From NCBI RefSeq assembly GCF_030159055.1, contig NZ_BQXQ01000032.1:1-64000 (forward strand): a stretch of DNA of 64,000 nt, in the 5' to 3' direction. Position 1 is the first letter of the stretch. Every line of letters starts with the position of its first letter. Positions 54,939 through 63,870 of this stretch are shown in pieces. This DNA is from Acidovorax sp. SUPP3334. GTDB lineage: Bacteria > Pseudomonadota > Gammaproteobacteria > Burkholderiales > Burkholderiaceae_C. The notes under the pieces were generated by a model. That model saw only the letters and a program-made list of their open reading frames with translations. It made no database searches and was not told the DNA's origin. The position numbers were made by a program, and so were the translations under genes.

Positions 54939-57497
54939 ATGGATCGCCCGCCCTCTTCTCCCTCGGCCATCAAACCCGCCATGGCCGCCCCGGCCCGCTG
55001 GTGGCGCACATGGTGGCGCAGCCTCTCGCCTACCCGGCAGGACCGTTTCGCTGCCTTGGCACCACTGGCCGCCGTGCTCATGTTTCTGGCGGCCATCGTG
55101 GCGGCCTTCTGGTATTTGCGCATGGAAGAAGGCGAGCGCGAGCAGGAAGCCCTCAAGCGCGACGTGGAATATGCCCAGCAACGCGTGCGGCTGCGGCTTC
55201 TGGAGCGGCAGGAGCAGATCATGCGCATCGCGCGCGACCTCTCCAATCAGGATCTGGAGCGCGCCGACTTCGTGGCGCGCGCCGAAGGCCTCATCAGCCA
55301 GTACCCCGAGTTGCAGGCCATCAGCTGGATCGACGACCGCCGCCGCATCCGCGCCAGCCACGCAGCGCCCACCGTCACCAGCGGCCAGTTGCGCGTGGCC
55401 GGCGAAGTGCTGAAGAACGGCGACACGGCCGACACCTTCAGCCTGGCGCGCGATCTGCAGCAACCCGTGTATGCCCAGCCCACCGGGACCGAGGGCGAAA
55501 CCGCTCCGCTGCTGCAACTGCAGGTGCCGCTCGCCGCGCAGGGCAAATTCACCGGCGTGGTGCTGGCCGAATATTCGATCGACAGCCTGCTGCGCTACGG
55601 CACACCGACCGAAGTGCTCGCGCGGTATGCCGTCACCCTGCTGGACGGACGCGACCAGGTGCTGGCGGGCAGCGCGCTCACGCCGCGCGCTGCGTCCGGC
55701 TTGCTGCCATGGACGGTGCGCGCCAACGAATACGAAGTGCCGGTTTCTCCGGTGGGCAACGGGCTGGTGCTGCGCGCGCAGGCCTACCGCACGTCGCTGG
55801 GCGTGGTCGGCAGCGGGCTGTTCTGGCTGGTGGGCACGCTGAGCGCGATGACCGCGTGGTTGCTGATCGCCACCTGGCGCCACACCCGGCGACGCATGCA
55901 GGCCCAGCAGGCGCTGGTGGCCGAAACCAATTTCCGCCGCGCGATGGAGAACTCCATCCTCACCGGCATGCGGGCGCTGGACATGCAAGGGCGCATCACC
56001 TATGTGAACGCGGCGTTCTGCCAGATGACGGGCTGGAACGAGGCCGATCTGGTCGGCCAATCACCGCCTTACACCTACTGGCCCGAAAGCGACCATGAGG
56101 CGTTGCACGCCAAGCTGCGCGACGAGCTCAGCGGCAAGGTCTCGCTCGGCGGTTTCCAGGTGCGGGTCAAGCGCAAGAGCGGCACGCTGTTCGATGCACG
56201 GCTTTACGTCTCCCCGCTGATCGATGCGCATGGCCATCAGACCGGGTGGATGACCTCGATGACCGACATCACCGAGCCCAACCGCGTGCGCGAGCAGCTG
56301 TCGGCATCGCATGAACGCTTCACTATCGTGCTGGAATCGCTCGACGCGTCGGTGTCGGTGGCGCCGCTGGGCAGCGAGGAACTGCTGTTCGCCAACAAGC
56401 TGTACCGCCAGTGGTTCGGCTCGCAGACCGGTGGACATCTGCAACTGGTGGCGCAGGCCGGAGTGCTGCCCTCCACCACGGCCAGCGCGCGCGGCATGGA
56501 CGACGAAGACGGACTGATGGGCCTGCCCACCGATCCGCTCACCAGCGCACGGTCGGAAAACGCCGAAATCTACCTGCCCGACCTGGGCAAATGGCTCGAA
56601 GTGCGATCGCGCTACCTGAACTGGGTGGACGGGCGTCTAGCGCAGATGGTGATCGCCACCGACATCACGCCGCGCCGGCAGGCCGAAGAGCAAGCTGCCC
56701 GCCAGGCCGAGCGCGCGCAGTCGGTGAGCCGCCTCATCACCATGGGCGAGATGGCGTCCAGCGTGGCGCACGAGCTGAACCAGCCGCTCACCGCCATCAG
56801 CAACTACTGCAGTGGCATGGTGTCGCGCATCGAAAGCGGCCAGATCACCGAAGAGGCTCTGCTCTCCGCGCTGCAAAAGACCGCCCATCAGGCGCAACGC
56901 GCAGGGCAGATCATCCAGCGCATCCGCGCCTTCGTGAAACGCAGCGAACCCAACCGGGCCCTGGCGGACGTCCACACCATGGTGACCGAGGCGGTGGAGC
57001 TGGCCGATATCGAACTGCGGCGGCACAACGTGCGCCTGACCCATTACCTGGCAGCGCGGCTGCCGCAGGTGATGGCCGACACCATCCTGATCGAACAGGT
57101 GCTGGTCAACCTGATGAAGAACGGCGCCGAGTCGATCGAGCACGCCCAGCGCCCGCCACCCCGGCGCAGCGTGGAGTTGCGGGTCGTGCCGCGCCAGGTC
57201 GAAGGCCGCGAGGTGATCGAGTTCACGGTGCAGGACACCGGCAAGGGCCTGGCACCCGAGGTGCTGGAGCATCTCTTCGAAGCCTTCTTCTCCACCAAGC
57301 AGGAAGGCATGGGCATGGGCCTGAATCTGTGCCGCAGCATCGTCGAGTCCCACCAGGGGAGGATGCAGGCGGAGAACCTCTACAATGGAACGGAGGTCAC
57401 CGGCTGCCGGTTCTCCTTCTGGCTTCCGCTGGCGCAGCCTGCGGATGCCACTACGAATTCTGTAGCAAACGCATCACATCCAAGGACCCCTGCATGA
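54939..57497 (+). CDS. PAS-domain sensor histidine kinase (FixL/DctB-like)
   Basis: About 852 residues from ATG 54939. Helix 1 (residues about 37-62) and helix 2 (about 289-313) enclose a periplasmic sensor domain. A PAS domain (AMENSILTGMRALDMQGRIT), a second PAS-like segment (ERFTIVLESLDASVSVAPLG) and the HisKA domain with the phosphoaccepting His near 610 (SSVAHELNQPLTAISNYCSG) follow. The ATPase domain has N box LVNLMKNGAES, G1 VQDTGKGL and G2 GMGMGLNL. It overlaps the response regulator (ATGA). The C-terminal residues ATTNSVANA are encoded by a partial dispersed-repeat palindrome. The ligand is unknown; divergence from aceE hints at a pyruvate- or carboxylate-related signal. Confidence 0.92.
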   Translation: MDRPPSSPSAIKPAMAAPARWWRTWWRSLSPTRQDRFAALAPLAAVLMFLAAIVAAFWYLRMEEGEREQEALKRDVEYAQQRVRLRLLERQEQIMRIARDLSNQDLERADFVARAEGLISQYPELQAISWIDDRRRIRASHAAPTVTSGQLRVAGEVLKNGDTADTFSLARDLQQPVYAQPTGTEGETAPLLQLQVPLAAQGKFTGVVLAEYSIDSLLRYGTPTEVLARYAVTLLDGRDQVLAGSALTPRAASGLLPWTVRANEYEVPVSPVGNGLVLRAQAYRTSLGVVGSGLFWLVGTLSAMTAWLLIATWRHTRRRMQAQQALVAETNFRRAMENSILTGMRALDMQGRITYVNAAFCQMTGWNEADLVGQSPPYTYWPESDHEALHAKLRDELSGKVSLGGFQVRVKRKSGTLFDARLYVSPLIDAHGHQTGWMTSMTDITEPNRVREQLSASHERFTIVLESLDASVSVAPLGSEELLFANKLYRQWFGSQTGGHLQLVAQAGVLPSTTASARGMDDEDGLMGLPTDPLTSARSENAEIYLPDLGKWLEVRSRYLNWVDGRLAQMVIATDITPRRQAEEQAARQAERAQSVSRLITMGEMASSVAHELNQPLTAISNYCSGMVSRIESGQITEEALLSALQKTAHQAQRAGQIIQRIRAFVKRSEPNRALADVHTMVTEAVELADIELRRHNVRLTHYLAARLPQVMADTILIEQVLVNLMKNGAESIEHAQRPPPRRSVELRVVPRQVEGREVIEFTVQDTGKGLAPEVLEHLFEAFFSTKQEGMGMGLNLCRSIVESHQGRMQAENLYNGTEVTGCRFSFWLPLAQPADATTNSVANASHPRTPA
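57451..57465. repeat. Partial dispersed-repeat palindrome at kinase C-terminus
   Basis: CTACGAATTCTGTAG matches the palindromic head of the dispersed element (CTAC/GTAG arms). It is read as TTNSVA, similar to TKNIA and TKSVA in the lpdA and aceF copies. The rest of the element is absent. Confidence 0.5.
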
Positions 57498-58120
57498 GCT
57501 TGATTCCGAAAAAAGGCACCGTCTACGTCGTGGATGACGACGAAGCCGTCCGCGACTCCCTGCAGTGGTTGCTGGAAGGCAAGGACTACCGGGTGCGCTG
57601 CTTTGATTCGGCGGAGTCCTTTCTCTCGCGCTACGACCCCCGCGAAGTCGCCTGCCTGATCGTGGACATCCGCATGGGCGGCATGACCGGCCTGGAACTG
57701 CAAGACCGGCTGCTGGAACGCAAATCCCCCCTGCCCGTCGTCTTCATCACCGGCCACGGCGACGTTCCCATGGCCGTGAACACCATGAAAAAAGGCGCGC
57801 TGGATTTCATCCAGAAGCCGTTCAACGAAGAAGAACTCGTCGGCCTGGTCGACCGCATGCTCGACCGGGCGCGCGAATCGTTCGCCGGCCACCAGCAGGC
57901 CGCCAGCCGCGATGCCCTGCTCTCCAAGCTCACGGGCCGCGAGGCCCAGGTGCTGGAGCGCATCGTCGCCGGCCGCCTGAACAAACAGATCGCCGACGAC
58001 CTGGGCATCAGCATCAAGACGGTGGAAGCGCACCGCGCCAACATCATGGAAAAGCTGAACGCCAACACCGTGGCCGACCTGCTCAAGATCGCCCTCGGCC
58101 AAAATGCGCCCAAAGGCTGA
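57494..58120 (+). CDS. FixJ-family response regulator (REC-LuxR)
   Basis: A 208-residue two-domain regulator. The receiver domain (1-120) has the acidic pocket VYVVDDDEAVRDS, the phosphoacceptor Asp in CLIVDIRMGGMTG (about residue 57), Thr in VVFITGHGDVPMAV and Lys in DFIQKPFNEEEL. The LuxR-type helix-turn-helix spans about 140-200 (LTGREAQVLERIVAGRLNKQ, KTVEAHRANIMEKL). Start ATG 57494 overlaps the kinase stop, so it is the cognate partner. A direct target is not given by sequence; the divergent aceE promoter dyad is the nearest candidate. Confidence 0.93.
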   Translation: MSLIPKKGTVYVVDDDEAVRDSLQWLLEGKDYRVRCFDSAESFLSRYDPREVACLIVDIRMGGMTGLELQDRLLERKSPLPVVFITGHGDVPMAVNTMKKGALDFIQKPFNEEELVGLVDRMLDRARESFAGHQQAASRDALLSKLTGREAQVLERIVAGRLNKQIADDLGISIKTVEAHRANIMEKLNANTVADLLKIALGQNAPKG

Positions 58121-58146
58121 TCGCTCCTGATTTAATAGCTGCCAGC

Positions 58147-58182
58147 GCAATAAAAACGGCGGTGTGCAGCAGTTTTTATTGC
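58147..58182. terminator. Perfect hairpin between the response regulator and folD
   Basis: GCAATAAAAAC (58147-58157) and GTTTTTATTGC (58172-58182) are perfect 11-base arms around a 14-base loop. The right arm carries TTTTT, and a second T-run (GTTTTTTCG) follows at 58191. It lies 27 bases after the regulator stop and 20 bases before folD. The left flank TTAATAGCTGCCAGCGCAAT is derived from the dispersed repeat. It may terminate or attenuate transcription. Confidence 0.6.
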
Positions 58183-58202
58183 TAACCTGAGTTTTTTCGA
58201 CG

Positions 58203-59054
58203 ATGACAGCCCAACTGATCGACGGCAACGCGCTCTCCCGCCAATTGCGCACTGAAGTGGCCCAGCGCGCCGCCGACTTGAAAGCGCGGGGCACCGTGCC
58301 CGGTCTGGCCGTGGTGCTTGTGGGCGACAACCCTGCCAGCCAGGTCTATGTGCGCAACAAGGTCAAGGCCTGCGAAGACAGCGGCCTGCACTCGGTGATG
58401 GAAAAGTACGACGCCGCCATGACCGAGGCCGAGCTGCTCGCCCGCGTCGAGGCATTGAACAACGACCCCGCCATTCACGGCATTCTGGTGCAACTCCCCC
58501 TGCCAGCGCACATCGACGCGCAGAAGGTGATCGAAGCCATTTCGCCCGCCAAGGATGTGGATGGCTTTCACATCGCCAGCGCTGGCGCGCTCATGACCGG
58601 CATGTCCGGCTTCTGGCCCTGCACGCCCTATGGCTGCATGAAGATGCTCGAATCCATCGGCTACTCGCTCAAGGGCAAGCACGCAGTGGTCATCGGCCGC
58701 AGCAACATCGTCGGCAAGCCCATGGCGCTCATGCTGCTGCAGCAGAACGCCACCGTGACGATCTGCCACAGCGCGACGCAAGACCTCAAGGCCCAGACCC
58801 TGCAGGCGGACGTGATCGTGGCTGCCGTCGGCAAGCGCAACGTGCTCACCGCGGACATGGTCAAGCATGGCGCGGTCGTCATCGATGTGGGCATGAACCG
58901 CAACGACGAAGGCAAACTCTGCGGCGACGTGGACTTTGCCGGCGTGAGCGAAGTGGCGGGCTGGATCACGCCCGTGCCCGGCGGTGTCGGCCCGATGACG
59001 ATCACCATGCTTCTCGTGAACACCCTGGAAGCCGCGGAGCGCGCAGCGGCGTGA
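58203..59054 (+). CDS. folD: Methylenetetrahydrofolate dehydrogenase/cyclohydrolase
   Basis: FolD interconverts 5,10-methylene-, methenyl- and 10-formyl-tetrahydrofolate using NADP, supplying one-carbon units. The 283-residue protein has the substrate/cyclohydrolase region [20 protein letters not shown] (catalytic Lys in [10 protein letters not shown]), [13 protein letters not shown], the cofactor motif [18 protein letters not shown] and the C-terminal signature [19 protein letters not shown]. Length is normal. It appears to have its own promoter or to be read through the hairpin before it. Confidence 0.96.
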   Translation: MTAQLIDGNALSRQLRTEVAQRAADLKARGTVPGLAVVLVGDNPASQVYVRNKVKACEDSGLHSVMEKYDAAMTEAELLARVEALNNDPAIHGILVQLPLPAHIDAQKVIEAISPAKDVDGFHIASAGALMTGMSGFWPCTPYGCMKMLESIGYSLKGKHAVVIGRSNIVGKPMALMLLQQNATVTICHSATQDLKAQTLQADVIVAAVGKRNVLTADMVKHGAVVIDVGMNRNDEGKLCGDVDFAGVSEVAGWITPVPGGVGPMTITMLLVNTLEAAERAAA

Positions 59055-59111
59055 AGATTTCGCTGAAGCGACCGGCTTGAACCCGCCCCATCCAACGCCA
59101 TCTAATCGCGC

Positions 59112-61151
59112 ATGAGCAATCCCCTCCTCGAATCCTCCGACCTTCCCCTGTTCGACCGCATCCAGCCCTCCGACGTGGCACCGGCCGTCGATGTGCTGCT
59201 GCAACGCGCCAGCGCGGCGCTGGAAACCGTCACGGCGCCGGAATTCCCGGCGCGATGGGAATCGATCGCGGAGGTTCTGGATGTCGCGACCGAAGCGCTG
59301 GGACGCGCCTGGGGCGCCGTGAGCCATCTCAACAGCGTTGCGGATACGCCCGAGCTTCGCGCTGCCTATAACGAGGCCCTGCCGCGTGTGACCGAGTTCT
59401 GGACCCGCCTGGGTGCCGACGAACGCCTGTATGCCAAGTACAAGGCCATCGACCCGCAGGCCTTGAACACCGAGCAGCGGCAAGCATGGCGCAATGCCAT
59501 CCGCAACTTCGTGCTGTCGGGTGCCGAACTGCAAGGCGCTGCCCGCGAGCGCTTCGCGCAAATCCAGGAAAGGCAGGCCGAACTGAGCCAGAAGTTCAGC
59601 GAAAACGCGCTCGACGCCACGGATGCCTTCGCCTACCACGCCCGTGAGGACGAGCTCGACGGCCTGCCCGACGATGTGAAGCACGCAGCGCTGGCTGCTT
59701 CGCAGGCCGAGGGCAAGGAAGGCTACAAGCTCACCCTCAAGATGCCGTGCTACCTGCCGGTGATGCAGTTCGCACGCAGCAGCGCTTTGCGTGAAACCCT
59801 GTACCGCGCTTATGTCACCCGCGCTTCCGACCAAGCCGAGGGCGACGCCAAGCGTTTCGACAACAGTGCGTTGATCCGCGAAATCCTCGCGCTGCGCAAG
59901 GAAGAGGCGCAATTGCTGGGCTACGCCAATTTCGGAGAGGTATCGGTCGTGGCCAAGATGGCCGACTCCCCGCAGGAGGTCATCGATTTCCTGCGGGATC
60001 TGGCCCGCCGCGCTCGGCCTTACGCCGAAAAAGACATCACCGACATGCGCGCTTTCGCCGCCCAAGACTTGGCGATTGCCGATCCCCAAGCGTGGGACTT
60101 GCCTTACATCTCCGAAAAACTGAAAGAAGCCCGCTACGCGTTCAGCGAGCAAGAGGTCAAACAGTATTTCACCGCACCGAAGGTGCTGGCCGGCCTGTTC
60201 AAGATCGTCGAAACGCTGTTCGAAGTGGCCATCCGCCGTGACACCGCGCCCGTCTGGAACCCGACCGTTGAGTTCTACCGCATCGAGCGTGGCACCGAAC
60301 TCGTCGGCCAGTTCTATCTCGACCAACCGGCGCGCAACGGCAAACGTGGCGGCGCCTGGATGGACGACGTGCGCACCCGCTGGCTGCGGCCCGACACGGG
60401 CAAGCTGCAGACGCCCGTGGCGCATCTGGTGTGCAACTTTGCGGAGGGCGTCAACGGCGCTCCGCCGCTGCTGACGCATGACGACGTCATCACCCTCTTT
60501 CACGAGTTCGGTCACGGCCTGCACCACATGCTCACGCAGATCAACGAACGCGATGTCTCGGGCATCAGCGGCGTGGAATGGGATGCCGTCGAGCTGCCCA
60601 GCCAGTTCATGGAGAACTTCTGCTGGGAGTGGGATGTGCTCAAGCACATGACGGCGCATGTGGACACCGGCGAGCCGCTGCCCCGCGCGCTGTTCGACAA
60701 GATGATCGCCGCCAAGAACTTTCAAAGCGGCATGGGCACGCTGCGCCAGATCGAGTTCGCGCTGTTCGACATGCTGCTGCATACCTCGCATGACCCGTCG
60801 CAAGATTTCATGCCCCTGCTGACACAGGTTCGCGGCGAGGTATCGGTGTTGACTCCGCCGGCCTTCAGCCGCACGGCGCACACCTTCAGCCATATTTTTG
60901 CCGGTGGGTACGCGGCGGGTTACTACAGCTACAAATGGGCGGAAGTCCTGAGTGCGGATGCCTATGCGGCTTTCGAAGAAACCGCCGGGGCCGATGGCAT
61001 GCCCAGTGCAGAGACGGGGCGCCGCTATCGCCAAGCTATTCTGGAAGCGGGCGGTAGCCGCCCCGCCATGGAATCGTTCAAGGCGTTCCGCGGCAGGGCG
61101 CCCAGCCTGGATGCGTTGCTGCGCCACCAAGGCATGGCCGGCAACGCCTGA
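59112..61151 (+). CDS. prlC: Oligopeptidase A (M3-family metallopeptidase)
   Basis: A 679-residue cytoplasmic zinc oligopeptidase that degrades signal peptides and short peptides. The zinc motif HEFGHGLHHML (HExxH, near residue 464) is followed by the third ligand Glu in ENFCWEWDVL. Other family marks are LPVMQFARSSALRETLYRAY and AGGYAAGYYSYKWAEVLSAD near the C-terminus. Length matches OpdA/PrlC. It lies 57 bases after folD, the same neighbourhood as in several betaproteobacteria, and 42 bases before the glutaredoxin-like gene, so the three may be co-transcribed. Confidence 0.95.
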   Translation: MSNPLLESSDLPLFDRIQPSDVAPAVDVLLQRASAALETVTAPEFPARWESIAEVLDVATEALGRAWGAVSHLNSVADTPELRAAYNEALPRVTEFWTRLGADERLYAKYKAIDPQALNTEQRQAWRNAIRNFVLSGAELQGAARERFAQIQERQAELSQKFSENALDATDAFAYHAREDELDGLPDDVKHAALAASQAEGKEGYKLTLKMPCYLPVMQFARSSALRETLYRAYVTRASDQAEGDAKRFDNSALIREILALRKEEAQLLGYANFGEVSVVAKMADSPQEVIDFLRDLARRARPYAEKDITDMRAFAAQDLAIADPQAWDLPYISEKLKEARYAFSEQEVKQYFTAPKVLAGLFKIVETLFEVAIRRDTAPVWNPTVEFYRIERGTELVGQFYLDQPARNGKRGGAWMDDVRTRWLRPDTGKLQTPVAHLVCNFAEGVNGAPPLLTHDDVITLFHEFGHGLHHMLTQINERDVSGISGVEWDAVELPSQFMENFCWEWDVLKHMTAHVDTGEPLPRALFDKMIAAKNFQSGMGTLRQIEFALFDMLLHTSHDPSQDFMPLLTQVRGEVSVLTPPAFSRTAHTFSHIFAGGYAAGYYSYKWAEVLSADAYAAFEETAGADGMPSAETGRRYRQAILEAGGSRPAMESFKAFRGRAPSLDALLRHQGMAGNA

Positions 61152-61193
61152 CCCGTGTATCAACCGCCTCTTTCGCATCCGGAGTCTTCAGAC

Positions 61194-61838
61194 ATGACGC
61201 AATCGCTCTTCGCCAACGCGCTGCTGGCTTCTGCCCTCCTGGCGGCAAGCGCCCTGCCCGCCCAGGCCCAGCAGGTGTACCGCATCGTCGGTCCCGATGG
61301 AAAGGTGACCTTTTCCGACCGCGCGCCCGATGCCAAGACGGCTCCCTCCCAGGTGGGTGGTGGCCGCGCCACAGGCCCTGCATTGCCGTACGAGCTGCAA
61401 CAGGTGGCTGGTCGGTTCCCCGTGACGCTCTATACCGGCAACGATTGCACGCCATGCGTGAGCGCGCGCAACCTGCTGATCAACCGCGGCGTGCCGTTTT
61501 CTGAGCGCACCGTGAATACCGAAGAAGATGCCGAAGCGCTCAAGCGCCTGAGTGGATCGACCAGCTTGCCCTTCGGCACCATCGGCTCTCAGCAACTGAT
61601 CGGCTTTGCGGACAGCGAGTGGACGCAGTACCTGGATGCGGCTGGCTATCCCAAGCAATCGGCGCTTCCCCCGAGCTATCGCCGCGCGCCGCCCGCGCCG
61701 CTGGTGGCCGCCAAGCCAGCCACGCCGGCAGCTGCAGCGGCGCCCGCCGCGGCCGCCCCAGCAGAAGCGCCCCGCCCTGCAACACCGGCCGGCAACGGCG
61801 CCAGGACGCCGAGCAACCCTGCAGGGATCAGTTTTTAA
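61194..61838 (+). CDS. Exported DUF4124 / glutaredoxin-like protein
   Basis: About 214 residues. It has a signal peptide (NALLASALLAASALPAQAQQ), a short DUF4124 segment (VYRIVGPDGKVTFSDRAPD) and a glutaredoxin-like domain with the redox pair CTPC (YTGNDCTPCVSARNLLIN) and the cis-Pro region STSLPFGTIGSQQLIGF, ending in an Ala/Pro-rich low-complexity tail. A periplasmic thiol-disulfide or thiol-sensing role is plausible. ATG 61194 is chosen for the signal peptide; a longer start (61155) would bury it. Confidence 0.85.
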   Translation: MTQSLFANALLASALLAASALPAQAQQVYRIVGPDGKVTFSDRAPDAKTAPSQVGGGRATGPALPYELQQVAGRFPVTLYTGNDCTPCVSARNLLINRGVPFSERTVNTEEDAEALKRLSGSTSLPFGTIGSQQLIGFADSEWTQYLDAAGYPKQSALPPSYRRAPPAPLVAAKPATPAAAAAPAAAAPAEAPRPATPAGNGARTPSNPAGISF

Positions 61839-61973
61839 GAAGCAAGGGTCGCGCGCGATTGAACCCATCGCGGCAAGGAGCGCGATGGTCACGTCAGCCG
61901 CCGCGCATGCCATCGAAGCCTCACGTCGCCGAAGCGCTTCTCTGGCGAGGCGCGTGACGACAGGCGATAACGC
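61839..61973. other. Intergenic region between convergent genes
   Basis: About 135 bases between the convergent glutaredoxin-like and rpiA genes. No clear hairpin plus T-run was seen. Confidence 0.3.
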
Positions 61974-62663
61974 TCAGTACTGAACGGTGCGCACACCCTG
62001 TGCGGTGCCCAACAGGCAGACGTGTGCCTTCTGGTGAGCGAACACGCCCACCGTCACGACGCCTGGCCATTGGTTCACCGATGATTCGAATGCCAGTGGA
62101 TCGCTGATGCTCAATCCACGCACATCCAGAATGTGCTGGTGGTTATCGGTGACCAACGGCGCACCGTCTTTTTGCCGGAGCGTGGCGTGCCCGCCCATCG
62201 CCGCGAATTGGCGTGCAATTTGCTGTGCGGCCATTGGAATCACCTCTACCGGCAAAGGGAAGTGGCCCAAGGCGCCTACCAGTTTCGATTCGTCCGCAAT
62301 GCAGACGAACTGCCGTGCCAAGGCAGCAATGATTTTCTCGCGCGTGAGTGCGGCCCCGCCCCCTTTCACCATATGGCCCTTGGCGTCGATTTCATCGGCG
62401 CCATCGATGTAGACCGCGAGGGAATCCACTCCGTTCGCATCGAACACCGGAATGCCAAGAGCCTTCAGCCGCTGGGTGCTGGCCTCCGAGCTGGACACCG
62501 CGCCGCGGATGTCATTTTTCATGCCCGCAAGCGCGGTGATGAAATGATTCACCGTGGAGCCCGTGCCGACGCCGACGATCTCGCCGGGCACGACATATTG
62601 CAGGGCCGCTTGGCCTACCAAAGCCTTGAGTTCGTCTTGTGTGAAGGAAGAAGGAGTCGTCAT
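61974..62663 (-). CDS. rpiA: Ribose-5-phosphate isomerase A
   Basis: RpiA interconverts ribose 5-phosphate and ribulose 5-phosphate in the pentose phosphate pathway. The 229-residue protein has the phosphate-binding loop [13 protein letters not shown], the active-site Asp/Lys region [20 protein letters not shown] with the catalytic Glu in LTREKIIA, and a C-terminal [18 protein letters not shown]. Length normal. Divergent from pyrD with 35 bases between start codons, so the two share overlapping promoters. Confidence 0.96.
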   Translation of the reverse strand: MTTPSSFTQDELKALVGQAALQYVVPGEIVGVGTGSTVNHFITALAGMKNDIRGAVSSSEASTQRLKALGIPVFDANGVDSLAVYIDGADEIDAKGHMVKGGGAALTREKIIAALARQFVCIADESKLVGALGHFPLPVEVIPMAAQQIARQFAAMGGHATLRQKDGAPLVTDNHQHILDVRGLSISDPLAFESSVNQWPGVVTVGVFAHQKAHVCLLGTAQGVRTVQY

Positions 62664-62698
62664 GGGAGAAAATCCGAAGTAATCACCGAATTATCCCC

Positions 62699-63769
62699 AT
62701 GTCACTGATCCCTTACGCCCTCGCACGCCCTCTTCTTTTCGGCATGGATGCCGAAGCCGCTCACGAGCTGACCATGGACATGCTGGCGCGCGGCCAGCGT
62801 ACGCCCCTGCAATGGGCCTGGTGCAACGAAACCGTGGAAGACCCAGTGACCTTGGCGGGCCTTACCTTCCCCAATCGCGTCGGTCTGGCGGCGGGACTGG
62901 ACAAGAACGCACGCTGCATTGATGCCCTTGGCGCCATGGGGTTCGGATTCGTGGAGGTGGGAACGGTGACCCCCAAAGCCCAGCCAGGCAACCCGAAGCC
63001 ACGCATGTTCCGACTGCCTGAAGCCAACGCACTCATCAACCGCTTGGGGTTCAACAATGAAGGACTCGATGCGTTCTTGCGCAATGTGCAGCAGGCCCGC
63101 TTTCGTTCGCAGTCGGGCAAGCGTCCTATGCTGCTGGGCCTGAACATTGGCAAGAATGCCGCCACACCTATCGAAAATGCCACGGCGGATTACCTGGCGT
63201 GCCTTGATGGCGTATATCCGCATGCCGACTACGTGACGGTCAACATCAGTTCCCCCAATACGCAGAACCTTCGCGCACTGCAAAGCGATGAAGCGCTGGA
63301 TGGTCTTTTGAGCGCTCTTGCCGAACGCCGCGAAGCCCTGGCGTTGCGCCATCCGCGCACAGATGGGACACCCCGGCGTGTTCCGCTCTTTGTAAAGATC
63401 GCTCCCGATCTGGATGCAGCCCAGGTGCAACTGATTGCGGCGACCTTGCAGCGCCATGGCATGGACGGCGTGGTGGCGACCAACACTACGATCAGTCGGG
63501 ATGCCGTCAAAGGCATGGCCCATGCCGATCAGACCGGCGGGCTCAGCGGAACGCCGGTGCTCGAAGCCAGCAACCGCGTCATCCGCCAACTGCGTCAGGC
63601 ACTGGGCCCAGATTTTCCAATCATTGGCGTGGGCGGCATTTTGAGTGCGGAAGATGCGGTCAGCAAAATTCGCGCAGGCGCGGATGTCGTGCAAATCTAC
63701 ACGGGGCTGATCTATCGGGGGCCGGCGCTGGTCCCCCAAGCCGCTCGAGCGATCAAAGCAATCGGCTAG
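62699..63769 (+). CDS. pyrD: Dihydroorotate dehydrogenase, quinone-dependent (class 2)
   Basis: A 356-residue membrane-associated class 2 enzyme that oxidises dihydroorotate to orotate with a quinone acceptor. An N-terminal helical quinone-tunnel segment ([20 protein letters not shown]) precedes the FMN barrel. Conserved pieces are [40 protein letters not shown], the catalytic Ser in [21 protein letters not shown] and the FMN-phosphate loop [17 protein letters not shown] followed by [12 protein letters not shown]. Length normal. Confidence 0.96.
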   Translation: MSLIPYALARPLLFGMDAEAAHELTMDMLARGQRTPLQWAWCNETVEDPVTLAGLTFPNRVGLAAGLDKNARCIDALGAMGFGFVEVGTVTPKAQPGNPKPRMFRLPEANALINRLGFNNEGLDAFLRNVQQARFRSQSGKRPMLLGLNIGKNAATPIENATADYLACLDGVYPHADYVTVNISSPNTQNLRALQSDEALDGLLSALAERREALALRHPRTDGTPRRVPLFVKIAPDLDAAQVQLIAATLQRHGMDGVVATNTTISRDAVKGMAHADQTGGLSGTPVLEASNRVIRQLRQALGPDFPIIGVGGILSAEDAVSKIRAGADVVQIYTGLIYRGPALVPQAARAIKAIG

Positions 63770-63835
63770 AAACGAAATAGGATCCACGAGGTCAATGCCA
63801 GTCAGTTAAGCCCCCAGGCCAACTGATGCAGTAAG

Positions 63836-63865
63836 AAGGGAGCGTGTTCAACACGTTCCCTTTTT
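63836..63865. terminator. Hairpin with T-run at the start of the IS4-family element
   Basis: AAGGGAGCGTGTT and AACACGTTCCCTT pair with one G-T around a single-base loop and are followed by TTTTT. It is 66 bases after the pyrD stop and 5 bases before the transposase ATG. It could end pyrD transcription and also protect the transposase gene from read-through expression. Confidence 0.65.
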
Positions 63866-63870
63866 GCTTG

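Noticed and set aside
58182-61178. 998-codon minus-strand frame covering folD and prlC
   Set aside because: Both plus-strand genes are unmistakable; the antisense product has no recognisable motif.
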